From Sinotaia quadrata (taxonomy: Eukaryota; Mollusca; Gastropoda; Architaenioglossa; Viviparidae), in NCBI GenBank assembly GCA_028829895.1, contig CM054178.1:91756558-91820557 (forward strand): a stretch of 64,000 nucleotides of DNA. The letters are read 5' to 3'. This document shows, one piece after another, positions 55,837 to 64,000 of this stretch. Numbering within the stretch: the first letter of the stretch is position 1; every line of letters starts with the position of its first letter. The notes beneath the pieces were generated by a model. That model ran no database searches and had not been told where the DNA came from. It worked only from the letters and a program-made list of their open reading frames with translations. The position numbers and the translations under genes were made by a program.

Positions 55837-57195
55837 CTGGACAAGAAGAGGTATATAGAGTTACCACTGAAGAAATTCTAGTGTCATTTGCTAGAGGTGG
55901 TGAAAGTGATACCGAGAGGGAAGTAGTGGTAGAAGTGATAGAGGTTGTAGTAATAGAAGTAGTAGTGGTGGTAGGGTAGAAGTAGTAGTGTGGTAGTGGT
56001 AACACTTACAGTATTAATAGTGGTAGAAGTAGTAGCGGTGGTAGTAGTAAAATACATCAACGATATTGGTTGGCAATGAAATAATGAAATAATATTGGTT
56101 GGTACATGGACAGATGTACAAATTGAGCTTCAACATTGTTTGGTAAAACAAATAAACATAAATAATACATCAATAAATGGTTGTTTGGCTTGTAAAGAGA
56201 TATTTAAATGACGTATCTGGCTTCATTGAGAGATGTACATATATTTGTCACCATTAACAGAATGGGCTCACACATGGGCTGTACATCTATTAATCCATCC
56301 ACAACAACAACAGACATGCGTTCAGATATAAAGATGCAAATATAACTCATCAATCAATGAGTTAATCCAACATACAAAAATCTCCCCACCTATTTGTGAT
56401 TAAAACTAAAATAACTCTAAATATAAATTTGTCCCTTAAACGCGATTTATTTTAGTAACCTAATTTTACTTTCTTTCAATCATTGGTAAGCACTTTAAAA
56501 GAAACGCGCTGAAAAAGTCTGTAGAAATGATCTTAAAAGAACGGTGTGCCTTCTGACTGCGGACTGTAAAAGTGTGGGTCTAGAATTTTATACTTAAAAC
56601 GTAATTCATTTGCATTCCAACTTGATATATTAATGTTGAAACGGATGAAAGTGCGTGTTGTTTTGTACCCTAGATAAAATAAATATTTTAAACATTTCAA
56701 CAAAGTCATTATTCAGAAAATGTATTGTTTTGACATTGTGAATTTTTTTTTTTGACGAGGAAATTGCCAGAGATTTCCTAAGATAAATTTTAATAATGTA
56801 AGAAATGTGCAGAAGAAATAAGTATTTTAACTTCAGTCATATTACATGCACGGGTATTTAGTGTGTGAATTATGCACAACATTTAAAATATAAATATCCA
56901 GTACTTAACCATTCAAAAAGTTTAATTTATAGACGAACAGCAGGATCGTGCTAAAAAAACAGCTCTAGGACGTGGCCACGATTCCACAGCTAAAACGAAC
57001 CTCTTCACTAAAGGCTATCATCGGGCAGAATGTCAAATATCGTGAGACAATAAGAGAAGGGTACTAGGGTAGTTTTTTTTTTACCCGTCTTAATAAGGCC
57101 GGGGGGGGGGGAGCAACATGTAGTAGTATGGTAAAGCAACACAGTTCAGTAAACTTCGCACCCAGTCTTATGATGGACAAACCAATTTAATAACA
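55837..57195. other. Gene 2 intron sequence
   Basis: GTAGTAGTGGTAG simple sequence at 55915-56048, runs of T and G at 57075-57110, and weak duplications near 56080-56240. No exon. Confidence 0.55.
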
Positions 57196-57199
57196 GTGG

Positions 57200-57850
57200 C
57201 GATATTAAGAGTACACCTGCATTTCTGACATGTCACGTGACAGTAAAAACATTAAGTATACAATGATTCTGACCTCTCTCATGAGGTGCACATGGATTTC
57301 TGACTTGTCACGTGACGGTAAAAAAACAAACATTACACATACAACCTTTCTGACCTAAACGTGACGTTAAATTCTTTAAGAGTACAATATTTCTTATCTG
57401 TTTTTAAGACTGTAAAAACATTACGGTGTATATGTGTTTCTGATCTGTCTTATGATTGTAAAACATTACGTATACAAGTATTTTTTGATCTGTTTAGGAC
57501 TGTAAAAACATTACGTATACATGCATTTTTGATCTGTTTAAGGCTTAAAAACATTACGTATACATATATTTCTGATCTTTCTTCAGGCCAAAACACATTA
57601 CATATACATGTATTTCTGATCTTTCTTCAGGCAAAACACATTACGTATACATGCATTTCTGATCTGTCTTAAGACTGTAAAAAATATTACGTATACATGC
57701 ATTTCAGACTTGTCTCATGACGATAAATTCATTACATATATATGCATTTCTGACTCATCTCATGGGGGTAAAATCATTACGTATACAGATATTTCTGACT
57801 TGTCTCATGAGGGTAAAATCATTACGTATACAGACATTTCTGACCTGTGT
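57200..57850. repeat. ~45-bp minisatellite seeded at a gene 2 donor
   Basis: About fourteen units with CATTACGTATACATGCATTT plus CTGATCTGTCTTA/CTGACTTGTCTCATGA. The last unit runs into the exon at 57845-58016 and shares its donor-spanning sequence TTCTGACCTGTGTCGCGA. Confidence 0.9.
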
Positions 57851-58016
57851 CGCGAAGATAAAAGCACGGAGCCCAAGAAATCCCACTACTGATGACATTT
57901 CCACCTGGGCGAGAAACTTGTCGAGACAACCCGACAATATAATCATCTGGTCTCCCGAAGACAGAAATGTTGAAGTTTGTAGCATTTCCCAGGAGGTCTT
58001 TCCAGTGAATTGTCTC
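57845..58016 (-). CDS. Gene 2 exon: second half of second FNIII domain
   Basis: This 172-nt exon (phase 0 in, phase 1 out) encodes ETIHWKDLLGNATNFNISVF, DDYIVGLSRQVSRPGGN and VISSGISWAPCFYLRDT. It corresponds to gene 1 exon 9 in length, phase and pattern. The acceptor CACCAAG is poor in pyrimidines, as in gene 1. The donor GTCAGA is non-canonical in strength, and its exon-intron junction has been copied into a downstream minisatellite that begins directly after the exon. Confidence 0.78.
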
Positions 58017-58325
58017 CTTGGTGACAAAGAATTAACATGTGAAATAATGTAAAATGACGCTATTCTTTCTACGAGAACAACTATTTTATTTAAAATGCTT
58101 TTATAAACAGGTTGTACTAGATTTATGTCTATTTACCATGGTAACGTACAAATGAAAAATCTTATGCTTTAAATGTGAATGGCAAATTATCAAAACTGTA
58201 CAAAACAATGATGAAATAATGATAACAATAAGTGATAATAAATGATTATAAAAAGGATTAAGGAGCTATATGTGGGTGACCCTAGCAAGTAATAAACGGT
58301 TTCAAGGTATTATTATAATGTAATG
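58017..58325. other. Gene 2 intron sequence
   Basis: Nothing recognised. Confidence 0.5.
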
Positions 58326-58334
58326 CAAATATTA

Positions 58335-58672
58335 CTTAAGTAGGTCAGAGTAGAGTATTAATGTGACTGCATTACATCAGTAGGCCAGAGTAGAGTATTA
58401 ATGTGGAGAATGACTGCATTACATCAGTAGGCCAGAATAGAGTATTAATGTTGAGAATGACTGCATTACATCAGTAGGCCAGAGTAGAGTATTAATGTGG
58501 AGAATGACTGCAATACATCAGTATGTCAGAGTAGAGTATTAATGTGGAGAATGACTGTATTGCATCAGTAGGCCAGAGTAGAGTATTAATGTTGAGAATG
58601 ACTGCATTACATCAGTAGGCCAGAGTAGAGTATTAATGTGGAGAATGACTGCATTACATCAGTAGATCTGTT
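58335..58672. repeat. ~50-bp minisatellite (GTAGGCCAGAGTAGAGTATT)
   Basis: Seven units with AATGTGGAGAATGACTGCAT plus TACATCA. Confidence 0.95.
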
Positions 58673-58961
58673 CAAGCAAGGCATTCATTTATAACATCTG
58701 ATAATAAAGGACTTTCATAGCAGTTGGTCCATTTTGAAGATTAAACTATTATAACAACATATGGTAATACCATTATAATGTACCTGCTAACACAAGGTAA
58801 TCAGTACCACAGATGGCACGACTTATTAACATGCTTGTTGCGGCAAGATTATTAAACAATAAATTGGTCAGCTGCCATTTGATACAGATCTGACAGAAAT
58901 TCAGATCAAGAACTGATCACTGGTTTTTGTTTACATCTAAAGTAGTTTATCAATGTAAGAG

Positions 58962-59003
<42 letters not shown>

Positions 59004-59170
59004 GCATAATTTAATTTCTGCTTTATTGTGTGCATTAAGAACATCCACATTACCTTGCATTATTTGTTTGAAAAATAGAGAAGCTATTTGCTAAGCACAA
59101 ATCTCATTGGAATATGCACAACTGAATATTTATTACGGGTAGATGTGATAAAAAGTTCCTCAGAAAGGTG
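58673..59170. other. Gene 2 intron sequence with (TA)n
   Basis: A TA dinucleotide run at about 58966-58999; otherwise featureless. Confidence 0.6.
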
Positions 59171-59173
59171 CAC

Positions 59174-60190
59174 TCATGAATAACAAACAGAAGGCACATG
59201 TCAATACAGAGTACTTAGGGATAACTAACAGAAGGCACATGACAATACAGAGTACTTAGGGATAACTAACAGAAGGCACATGTCAATACAGAGTACTTAA
59301 GGATAACAAACAGAAGGCACATGTCAATACAGAGTACTTAGGGATAACTAACAGAAGGTACATGTCAATGCAGAGTACTTAGGGATAACTAACAGAAGGC
59401 ACATGTCAACGCAGAGTACTTAGGGATAACTAACAGAAGGCACATGTCAATACAGAGTACTTAGGGATAACAAACAGAAGGCACATGTCAATACAGAGTA
59501 GTTAGGGATAACTAACAGAAGGCACATGTCAATACAGAGTAGTTAGGGATAACTAACAGAAGGCACATGTCAATACAGAGCACTTAGGGACAACAAACAG
59601 AAGGCACATGTCAATAGAGAGTACTTAGGGATAACTAACAGAAGGCACATGTCAATACAGAGTACTTAGGGATAACTAACAGAAGGCACATGTCAATACA
59701 GAGCACTTAGGGACAACAAACAGAAGGCACATGTCAATGCAGAGTACTTAGGGATAACTAACAGAAGGCACATGTCAACGCAGAGTACTTAGGGATAACT
59801 AACAGAAGGCACATGTCAATACAGAGTACTTAGGGATAACAAACAGAAGGCACATGTCAATACAGAGTAGTTAGGGATAACTAACAGAAGGCACATGTCA
59901 ACGCAGAGTAGTTAGGGATAACTAACAGAAGGCACATGTCAATACAGAGCACTTAGGGACAACAAACAGAAGGCACATGTCAATAGAGAGTACTTAGGGA
60001 TAACTAACAGAAGGCACATGTCAATACAGAGTACTTAGGGATAACAAACAGAAGGCACATGTCAATACAGAGTACTTAGGGATAACTAACAGAAGGCACA
60101 TGTCAATACAGAGTACTTAGGGATAACAAACAGAAGGCTCATGTCAATACAGGGTACTTAGGGATAACTAACAGAAGGCACATATCAATG
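59174..60190. repeat. 41-bp minisatellite with higher-order repeat, ~25 units
   Basis: Units of AGAAGGCACATGTCAATACA plus GAGTACTTAGGGATAACTAAC. Diagnostic variants (TCAATAGAGAG with GGGACAACAAAC before it) recur at about 59612 and 59982, nine units (369 bp) apart. Confidence 0.97.
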
Positions 60191-60894
60191 CAGTCACTTA
60201 TATTTGATATTAGAAATCGATCAGATCGTATGTTATGCCCGTCCCACGCAAAAAAATTCCAGAACTGTGAGTTATGTGGCACCGTTCCTGAAATATCTGT
60301 CCGACTTCTGCTCCATGTTAGCTGGCTGTCATTTTTATGTGTACAATATAATAAATACATTTTTAGTCTGGCTTGAACAATTCTGAGAGGTCATTGTCAT
60401 GTGTACAATATAATAAATACATTATTAGTCTGTCTGTGAAGGATCCTGAGAGGTCACAAATGACTGCAGGTTATTTTCTCACTTATAGATGAATCGTTCG
60501 AAAAATATAAAAATAATCTTGGACAGCACGTGACGTATCTTTATAAAACTGTCACCTTGCTCACAAACGTTCCACAACTTACATGACAAGAGTTTACTTA
60601 TTTACTGACGTTCTGGGCAGCCCTGGTATGTATACTATAACATTCTGAGTGAAAGAAAACATTTTCAAGTGCTTGTGTCTGATTTCCTTTTAAAATGTCT
60701 GAAGTTATAATATAAGACGATTTAACAAACATTACATTTCTTAAAACATATTTCTATAATGGATTATCATTGAAAGTTTGTTTAAAGCAAAATATTTGTT
60801 TAAACAAAGCAAAATTCCCCCCCCCCCTCGTTTTCTTACTAACGTGTGTAGCACCACCACTGTCAACTGATACCGTCCATTTCCTCAATCTTAC
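60191..60894. other. Gene 2 intron sequence
   Basis: A minus-strand open stretch at 60200-60335 (TWSRSRTDISGTVPHNSQFW) has an AG before it but no convincing donor or phase match. A duplicated GTGTACAATATAATAAATAC occurs at 60340 and 60400. A poly-C run lies at 60819-60827. Confidence 0.45.
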
Positions 60895-61049
60895 ATTTCT
60901 ATCACAGGTCAGGTTGACCTTGGATCCCCGACACCAGACTGCAGTAAAGGAAAAGACCTCACTGTCTGTTTTCCAACGCAGATAGAATCCCAACTCTTGT
61001 CCAGTCTCGTTGCCAATCTCCACGATGAATGATTCTGGGGGAGCTGGTT
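60895..61049 (-). CDS. Gene 2 exon: first half of second FNIII domain
   Basis: The exon is 155 nt, phase 1 in and phase 0 out. It encodes PAPPESFIVEIGNETGQELG, FYLRWKTDSEVFSF and VWCRGSKVNLTCDRN. P-x-P-P-x-x-x-x-V ... L-R-W is a typical FNIII opening. Acceptor TATGTTCAG; donor GTAAGA after DRN. The open frame runs on past this donor, but the donor is chosen because it reproduces the end of gene 1 exon 8 (WCWYDQVQNSCR) and its phase. Confidence 0.8.
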
Positions 61050-61456
61050 CTGAACATAAACATTATCAATGATTTACATAGAGACAGATCTAAGCACAAG
61101 AGGTATGAATAATTTAGTTGGAGCTGTCTTTAAAGTTAAAAGCAAAAAGATGTGAATAATTTAAGTGGTGTTGGCTAAAAAGCAACCATGCATATAACAA
61201 GCTGTTTACATGGACCTAGGTTTAATATAAACACATATAATGTGAATGATAGAGCCGGGTAAAAGTGTGAACGATTTGGTGGTGGGGGTAGGGATGAATC
61301 TACACGTTAAATTGGTAATTGACTTAACATGAAGCTACACATAAAGATTAATAATAAACAGGCTTTCCTAGCACAGATTAATAAACAGTTTTGCATGATA
61401 AAAATGCCAAAGAAATGAATACAAATTAATAACAATTTACTACGATATGATATTAC
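61050..61456. other. Gene 2 intron sequence
   Basis: Nothing recognised. Confidence 0.5.
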
Positions 61457-61487
61457 CGATCTCCGCAGTTACTCCAGGTGTAGTTTG
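61457..61487 (-). CDS. Gene 2 mini-exon (tentative): FNIII end and linker
   Basis: A 31-nt stretch between AATTTAG and GTAATA encodes QTTPGVTAEI, phase 0 in and phase 1 out. That is exactly the phase change needed to join the exon at 62159 to the one at 60895, giving TTPGVTAEI-E-PAPPES, a plausible FNIII-to-FNIII linker. Splice sites are mediocre and the exon is very short, so this is a suggestion only. Confidence 0.3.
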
Positions 61488-61794
61488 CTAAATTATATTT
61501 TATAAATTATCAAGAACTCTTTGATAAAATGTCATGGTGTGAATGAACCTTTTAATTAATAAAATAATACAACTACTGTACTTATTTGATTTGATGCTAA
61601 AAAAACAACAACTCAAGAAATGATATGAGAAAAGTTGTAAATTTTCTATTCCTTTGAGGTCAAGCAATGCTGTCTCGAAACATGATAACTGACAACCAGA
61701 TAGTAATGCTCAAACATACCAGACAACACATCCACGCATAATGAAAAATAATTGAAAATTGATCAGACATTATAAAAAGTGTCAATTAGTACTA

Positions 61795-62105
61795 TCCATA
61801 CATAATGAATACCCAGATTTGTTGACACATAATATATTACCAGGTAGAGTTGTCTAACCTGGTAGTACCACACATAATATATTACCAGGTAGAGTTGTCT
61901 AACCTGGTAGTACCACACATAATATATTACCAGGTAGAGTTGCCTAACCTGGTAGTACCACACATAATATATTACCAGGTAGAGTTGCCTAACCTGGTAG
62001 TACCACACATAATATATTACCAGGTAGAGTTGCCTAACCTGGTAGTACCACACATAATATATTACCAGGTAGCGTTGTCTAACCTGCTAGTACCACACAT
62101 AATGA
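61795..62105. repeat. 45-bp minisatellite with palindromic arms, 6 units
   Basis: Each unit pairs ACCAGGT with ACCTGGT 11 nt later (ACCAGGTAGAGTTGTCTAAC plus CTGGT), so it can form a hairpin. The period is a multiple of three, leaving both strands open; neither frame is thought to be coding. Confidence 0.96.
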
Positions 62106-62158
62106 TCTATAACACGTCAACGCCATGACTACGCCATCGCCCGATAAGGAGTACTTAC

Positions 62159-62305
62159 TCGATGTTTGTAGTGTCTGCTCAAGAGATCAAAATGATAAAT
62201 ATATTCGCCAGTCAGATCATAACGATGTGTAACGACATTAGCAGTCCGACTCTGCACCTGCACATCACTCGAAATAAAAACTCGAGAGAAGAGTACTCTC
62301 GCTCT
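62159..62305 (-). CDS. Gene 2 exon (probable): middle of membrane-distal FNIII domain
   Basis: A strong donor (GTAAGT) follows a frame reading RVFISSDVQVQSRT, VVTHRYDLTGEYIYHFDL and SRHYKHR. This resembles the Y-x-L-T-G-x-x-x-Y-x-F end of an FNIII domain. Phase 0 at both ends fits its neighbours. The 5' limit is unsure. The best pyrimidine-rich acceptor (TTGTCTGCAG, 62325) would include an in-frame TAG, so I use the weaker AG at 62306-62307. An even shorter form starting at 62257 is possible. Confidence 0.4.
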
Positions 62306-62359
62306 CTACTGGAGTTTTGTTCGACTGCAGACAAGTCAATGCAGCAAGCAGACCCGTGC

Positions 62360-62478
62360 ACAGCGATGTGATTTTAGTTAAGAACAAAATTAATTAATTA
62401 TGTGCTTTAATGTGATTTTAGTTAAGAACAAAATTAATTAATTATGTGCTTTAATGTGATTTTAGTTAAGAACAAATC
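62360..62478. repeat. ~46-bp repeat (AATGTGATTTTAGTTAAGAA), 2.5 units
   Basis: Tandem copies with CAAAATTAATTAATTATGTG. Confidence 0.93.
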
Positions 62479-62479
62479 T

Positions 62480-62638
62480 ATTTTGAACACTTAGTTTTTA
62501 ATTTTTCTATAGTTTCCAGAGTTATTTTTTTAATGACAAACACAGCAGTGCTGCTGCAATAGTGTTTAAAATTACTAGGGCTTTGTGATGGCAGATTAGT
62601 TGTATCCTCTTACAGATGAAGGTATTATGTGTATGCTG

Positions 62639-62674
<36 letters not shown>

Positions 62675-63471
62675 ATGGATATTTTAAAATAATCAATATA
62701 TTCTGCAGTACGAAGACACTGATACAACTAACTTAATTTGATCAAGGGCAAGTAATTTAAAAGGAGTCATAATCTAGTCACGTCTGATCAAAGACGGGTA
62801 ACTCTAGAGTCATTAGCTATTTATATTGATTGACTTTGGGCATAAAACGCATAAGTGCATTCTTATATAATCCCTTACATCATCATAACTGAGTCAAGGG
62901 CAGGCAACTCAAAGAAGATCGATTTACTACTTATATCATCATGAGTTACATCTGACTTACTTTGGTCATGAGCAGGCAACCTCAAAGTAGAGTGATTAAG
63001 CGAATACCCATTCCGGTCTGTCACTGCATACAAATGCACTGTGTACGATCGATTCAGCAGGACGCCATAATGAAAAAATGTTGCGGGATTAAAAATTGTG
63101 CGGTTTTCTACAGCATTGGCATCGTCATGAAATTCCAGATGATAACCCCAAATGATGCTATGTTGCTGCTGTCTGGGAATGGGCTAAGAAGAGAAAACCC
63201 AGGAAAGACTTATGAAATTGTTATGTTATTCCTTTAATTCTTTCCATACAACGATTACCTTTGTCTAGTACCAGAATTATATTTTAAAAATATTTTATAT
63301 GCAAAGTACAATAAATTCAATAACAAAAAATGAATACCATCCCCTGTCACTTTTTTTAAAAATAATGTATATAATGTGAATAATTTTGCTGTACATGTAA
63401 AGTAAAAGATAACTCCAAGAAAAGTTAAACTAGAGTTGTCTTTAAGGAAAAATGAGTCATCTACAGCTTAC
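62480..63471. other. Gene 2 intron sequence
   Basis: (TA)n at 62641-62671 and loosely repeated GGGCAGGCAACTCAAAG-like segments at 62750-62990. No exon recognised. Confidence 0.5.
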
Positions 63472-63563
63472 TTTCCAGTACAGAATAACATGTCGACAAT
63501 TGAATACTGCACACTGAAGTTCCGCAAAACATCCAGCGCACATTGCAGGGGCAACTTCCGGAA
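63472..63563 (-). CDS. Gene 2 exon: start of membrane-distal FNIII domain
   Basis: This 92-nt exon (phase 1 in, phase 0 out) encodes VPEVAPAMCAGCFAELQC and ends CRHVILYWK. Acceptor CTGTCTGCAG, donor GTAAGC. It matches gene 1 exon 6 in opening (VP-x-x-x-P), ending (W-K at the splice) and both phases. It is the most 5' exon of gene 2 I can see; the rest of the gene lies past the right edge of the window. Confidence 0.68.
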
Positions 63564-64000
63564 CTGCAGACAGTAGTAGACAAATACATTTAGTAAAATT
63601 AAATTAATTAAAATTATAAATAAATTAGATATATTACGATATAAGCCATAATTATTTATAATTAGTCAAAAGTCATTGTATCTTATTTGATCATATTAGC
63701 TGGAAACCGTTTAGGTCCAGTAATCTATGAAGAGACTTATTAAGCATTGTTTTAAATTGTAAAGTACGCATTATAATGGTCAATGACACAGAAAGGTGTT
63801 TATACCATCAAAACATCCACGCATCTTTCTTAAAATTAGATAACATGACCCTGCCTACACAGCTTTATTTCCGCCCTGTACCCAGATGTTTCGTTTTACG
63901 CCCACACAAAGGCCCAGCAACCCCCATCCGTCTGTACTCTTCGCACTTCGCACTAAGGACACATTCACACAGAATACTTTGTTAAATTGTTCAAACAAAA
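63564..64000. other. Gene 2 intron sequence at window edge
   Basis: AT-rich; the plus-strand open frame at 63776-63985 has no recognisable similarity. Upstream exons of gene 2 should lie beyond the edge. Confidence 0.5.

Larger units (their letters stand above)
46134..63563 (-). other. Gene 2: paralogous class I cytokine receptor, 3' part of gene
   Basis: Eleven exons with compatible phases give about 802 residues: FNIII (63563-61457), FNIII (61049-57845), FNIII (55836-54812), transmembrane helix, box 1, a proline-rich linker and a 414-residue tail. The signal peptide and ligand-binding module must lie beyond 64000, since the first visible exon enters in phase 1 as a membrane-distal FNIII. 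Exons 63472, 60895 and 57845 correspond to gene 1 exons 6, 8 and 9 in sequence, order and phase. The extra third FNIII makes it closer to vertebrate gp130 in layout. Likely role: cytokine receptor signalling through JAK/STAT. Confidence 0.82.

Noticed and set aside
59174..60190. CRISPR-like array
   Set aside because: Units are contiguous with no unique spacers, in a eukaryotic intron. The same holds for all other arrays here.
60200..60350. Minus-strand stretch TWSRSRTDISGTVPHNSQFW as a gene 2 exon
   Set aside because: No good donor before the minisatellite and no phase-consistent place, since the flanking exons already join in phase 0.
61763..62128. Tyr/Val-rich ORFs on both strands
   Set aside because: A 45-bp repeat gives open frames in both directions; no start context, splice site or similarity.

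Overview
This window looks like invertebrate animal nuclear DNA. It is AT-rich, has long introns with GT..AG ends, and is crowded with minisatellites, microsatellites and decayed transposons. I see no bacterial gene structure, rRNA, tRNA or CRISPR array. A lophotrochozoan such as a mollusc would fit, but this is a weak inference from general character, not from a diagnostic gene.

The two genes I can support lie head-to-tail on the minus strand. Both encode class I (gp130/Domeless-like) cytokine receptors. Gene 1 starts with a signal-peptide exon at 25851 and runs down to a stop codon at 559. Its exons encode, in order, a signal peptide, an Ig-like domain, a two-domain cytokine-receptor homology module with a degenerate WSXWS motif, two fibronectin type III (FNIII) domains, a transmembrane helix, a JAK-binding box 1 (WPLPE) and a very long repetitive terminal exon. 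Gene 2 enters the window from the right with its 5' end missing and runs from 63563 to 46134. It has three FNIII domains, a transmembrane helix, box 1 (LPPLPS) and a 414-residue tail exon with a YMLQ (YxxQ, STAT-type) motif. Matching exon order, intron phases and several recognisable sequence correspondences make the two genes tandem paralogues.

The most unusual feature is gene 1's terminal exon (559-2411). It stays open for 616 codons through two different in-frame minisatellites. One has an 84-bp unit (28 residues) that repeats a dileucine sorting-like motif (EATPLLD) and an RRES kinase-like motif about six or seven times. The other has a 30-bp unit (10 residues, around GENLNQTSA) repeated about 32 times. 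The exon connecting box 1 to this tail was not found, so the join is an inference.

Introns and the 20-kb intergenic region (25.9-46.1 kb) are mostly tandem repeats. Several arrays seem to have grown from exon-intron junctions, copying splice donors, an acceptor or exon sequence. Transposon remains include a 1.2-kb element with hAT-like ends (41024-42245), a frameshifted hAT transposase relic (49.7-50.7 kb), a stop-ridden Ty3/gypsy-type Gag relic (27.6-28.3 kb) and four copies of an unnamed interspersed family of about 0.55 kb.
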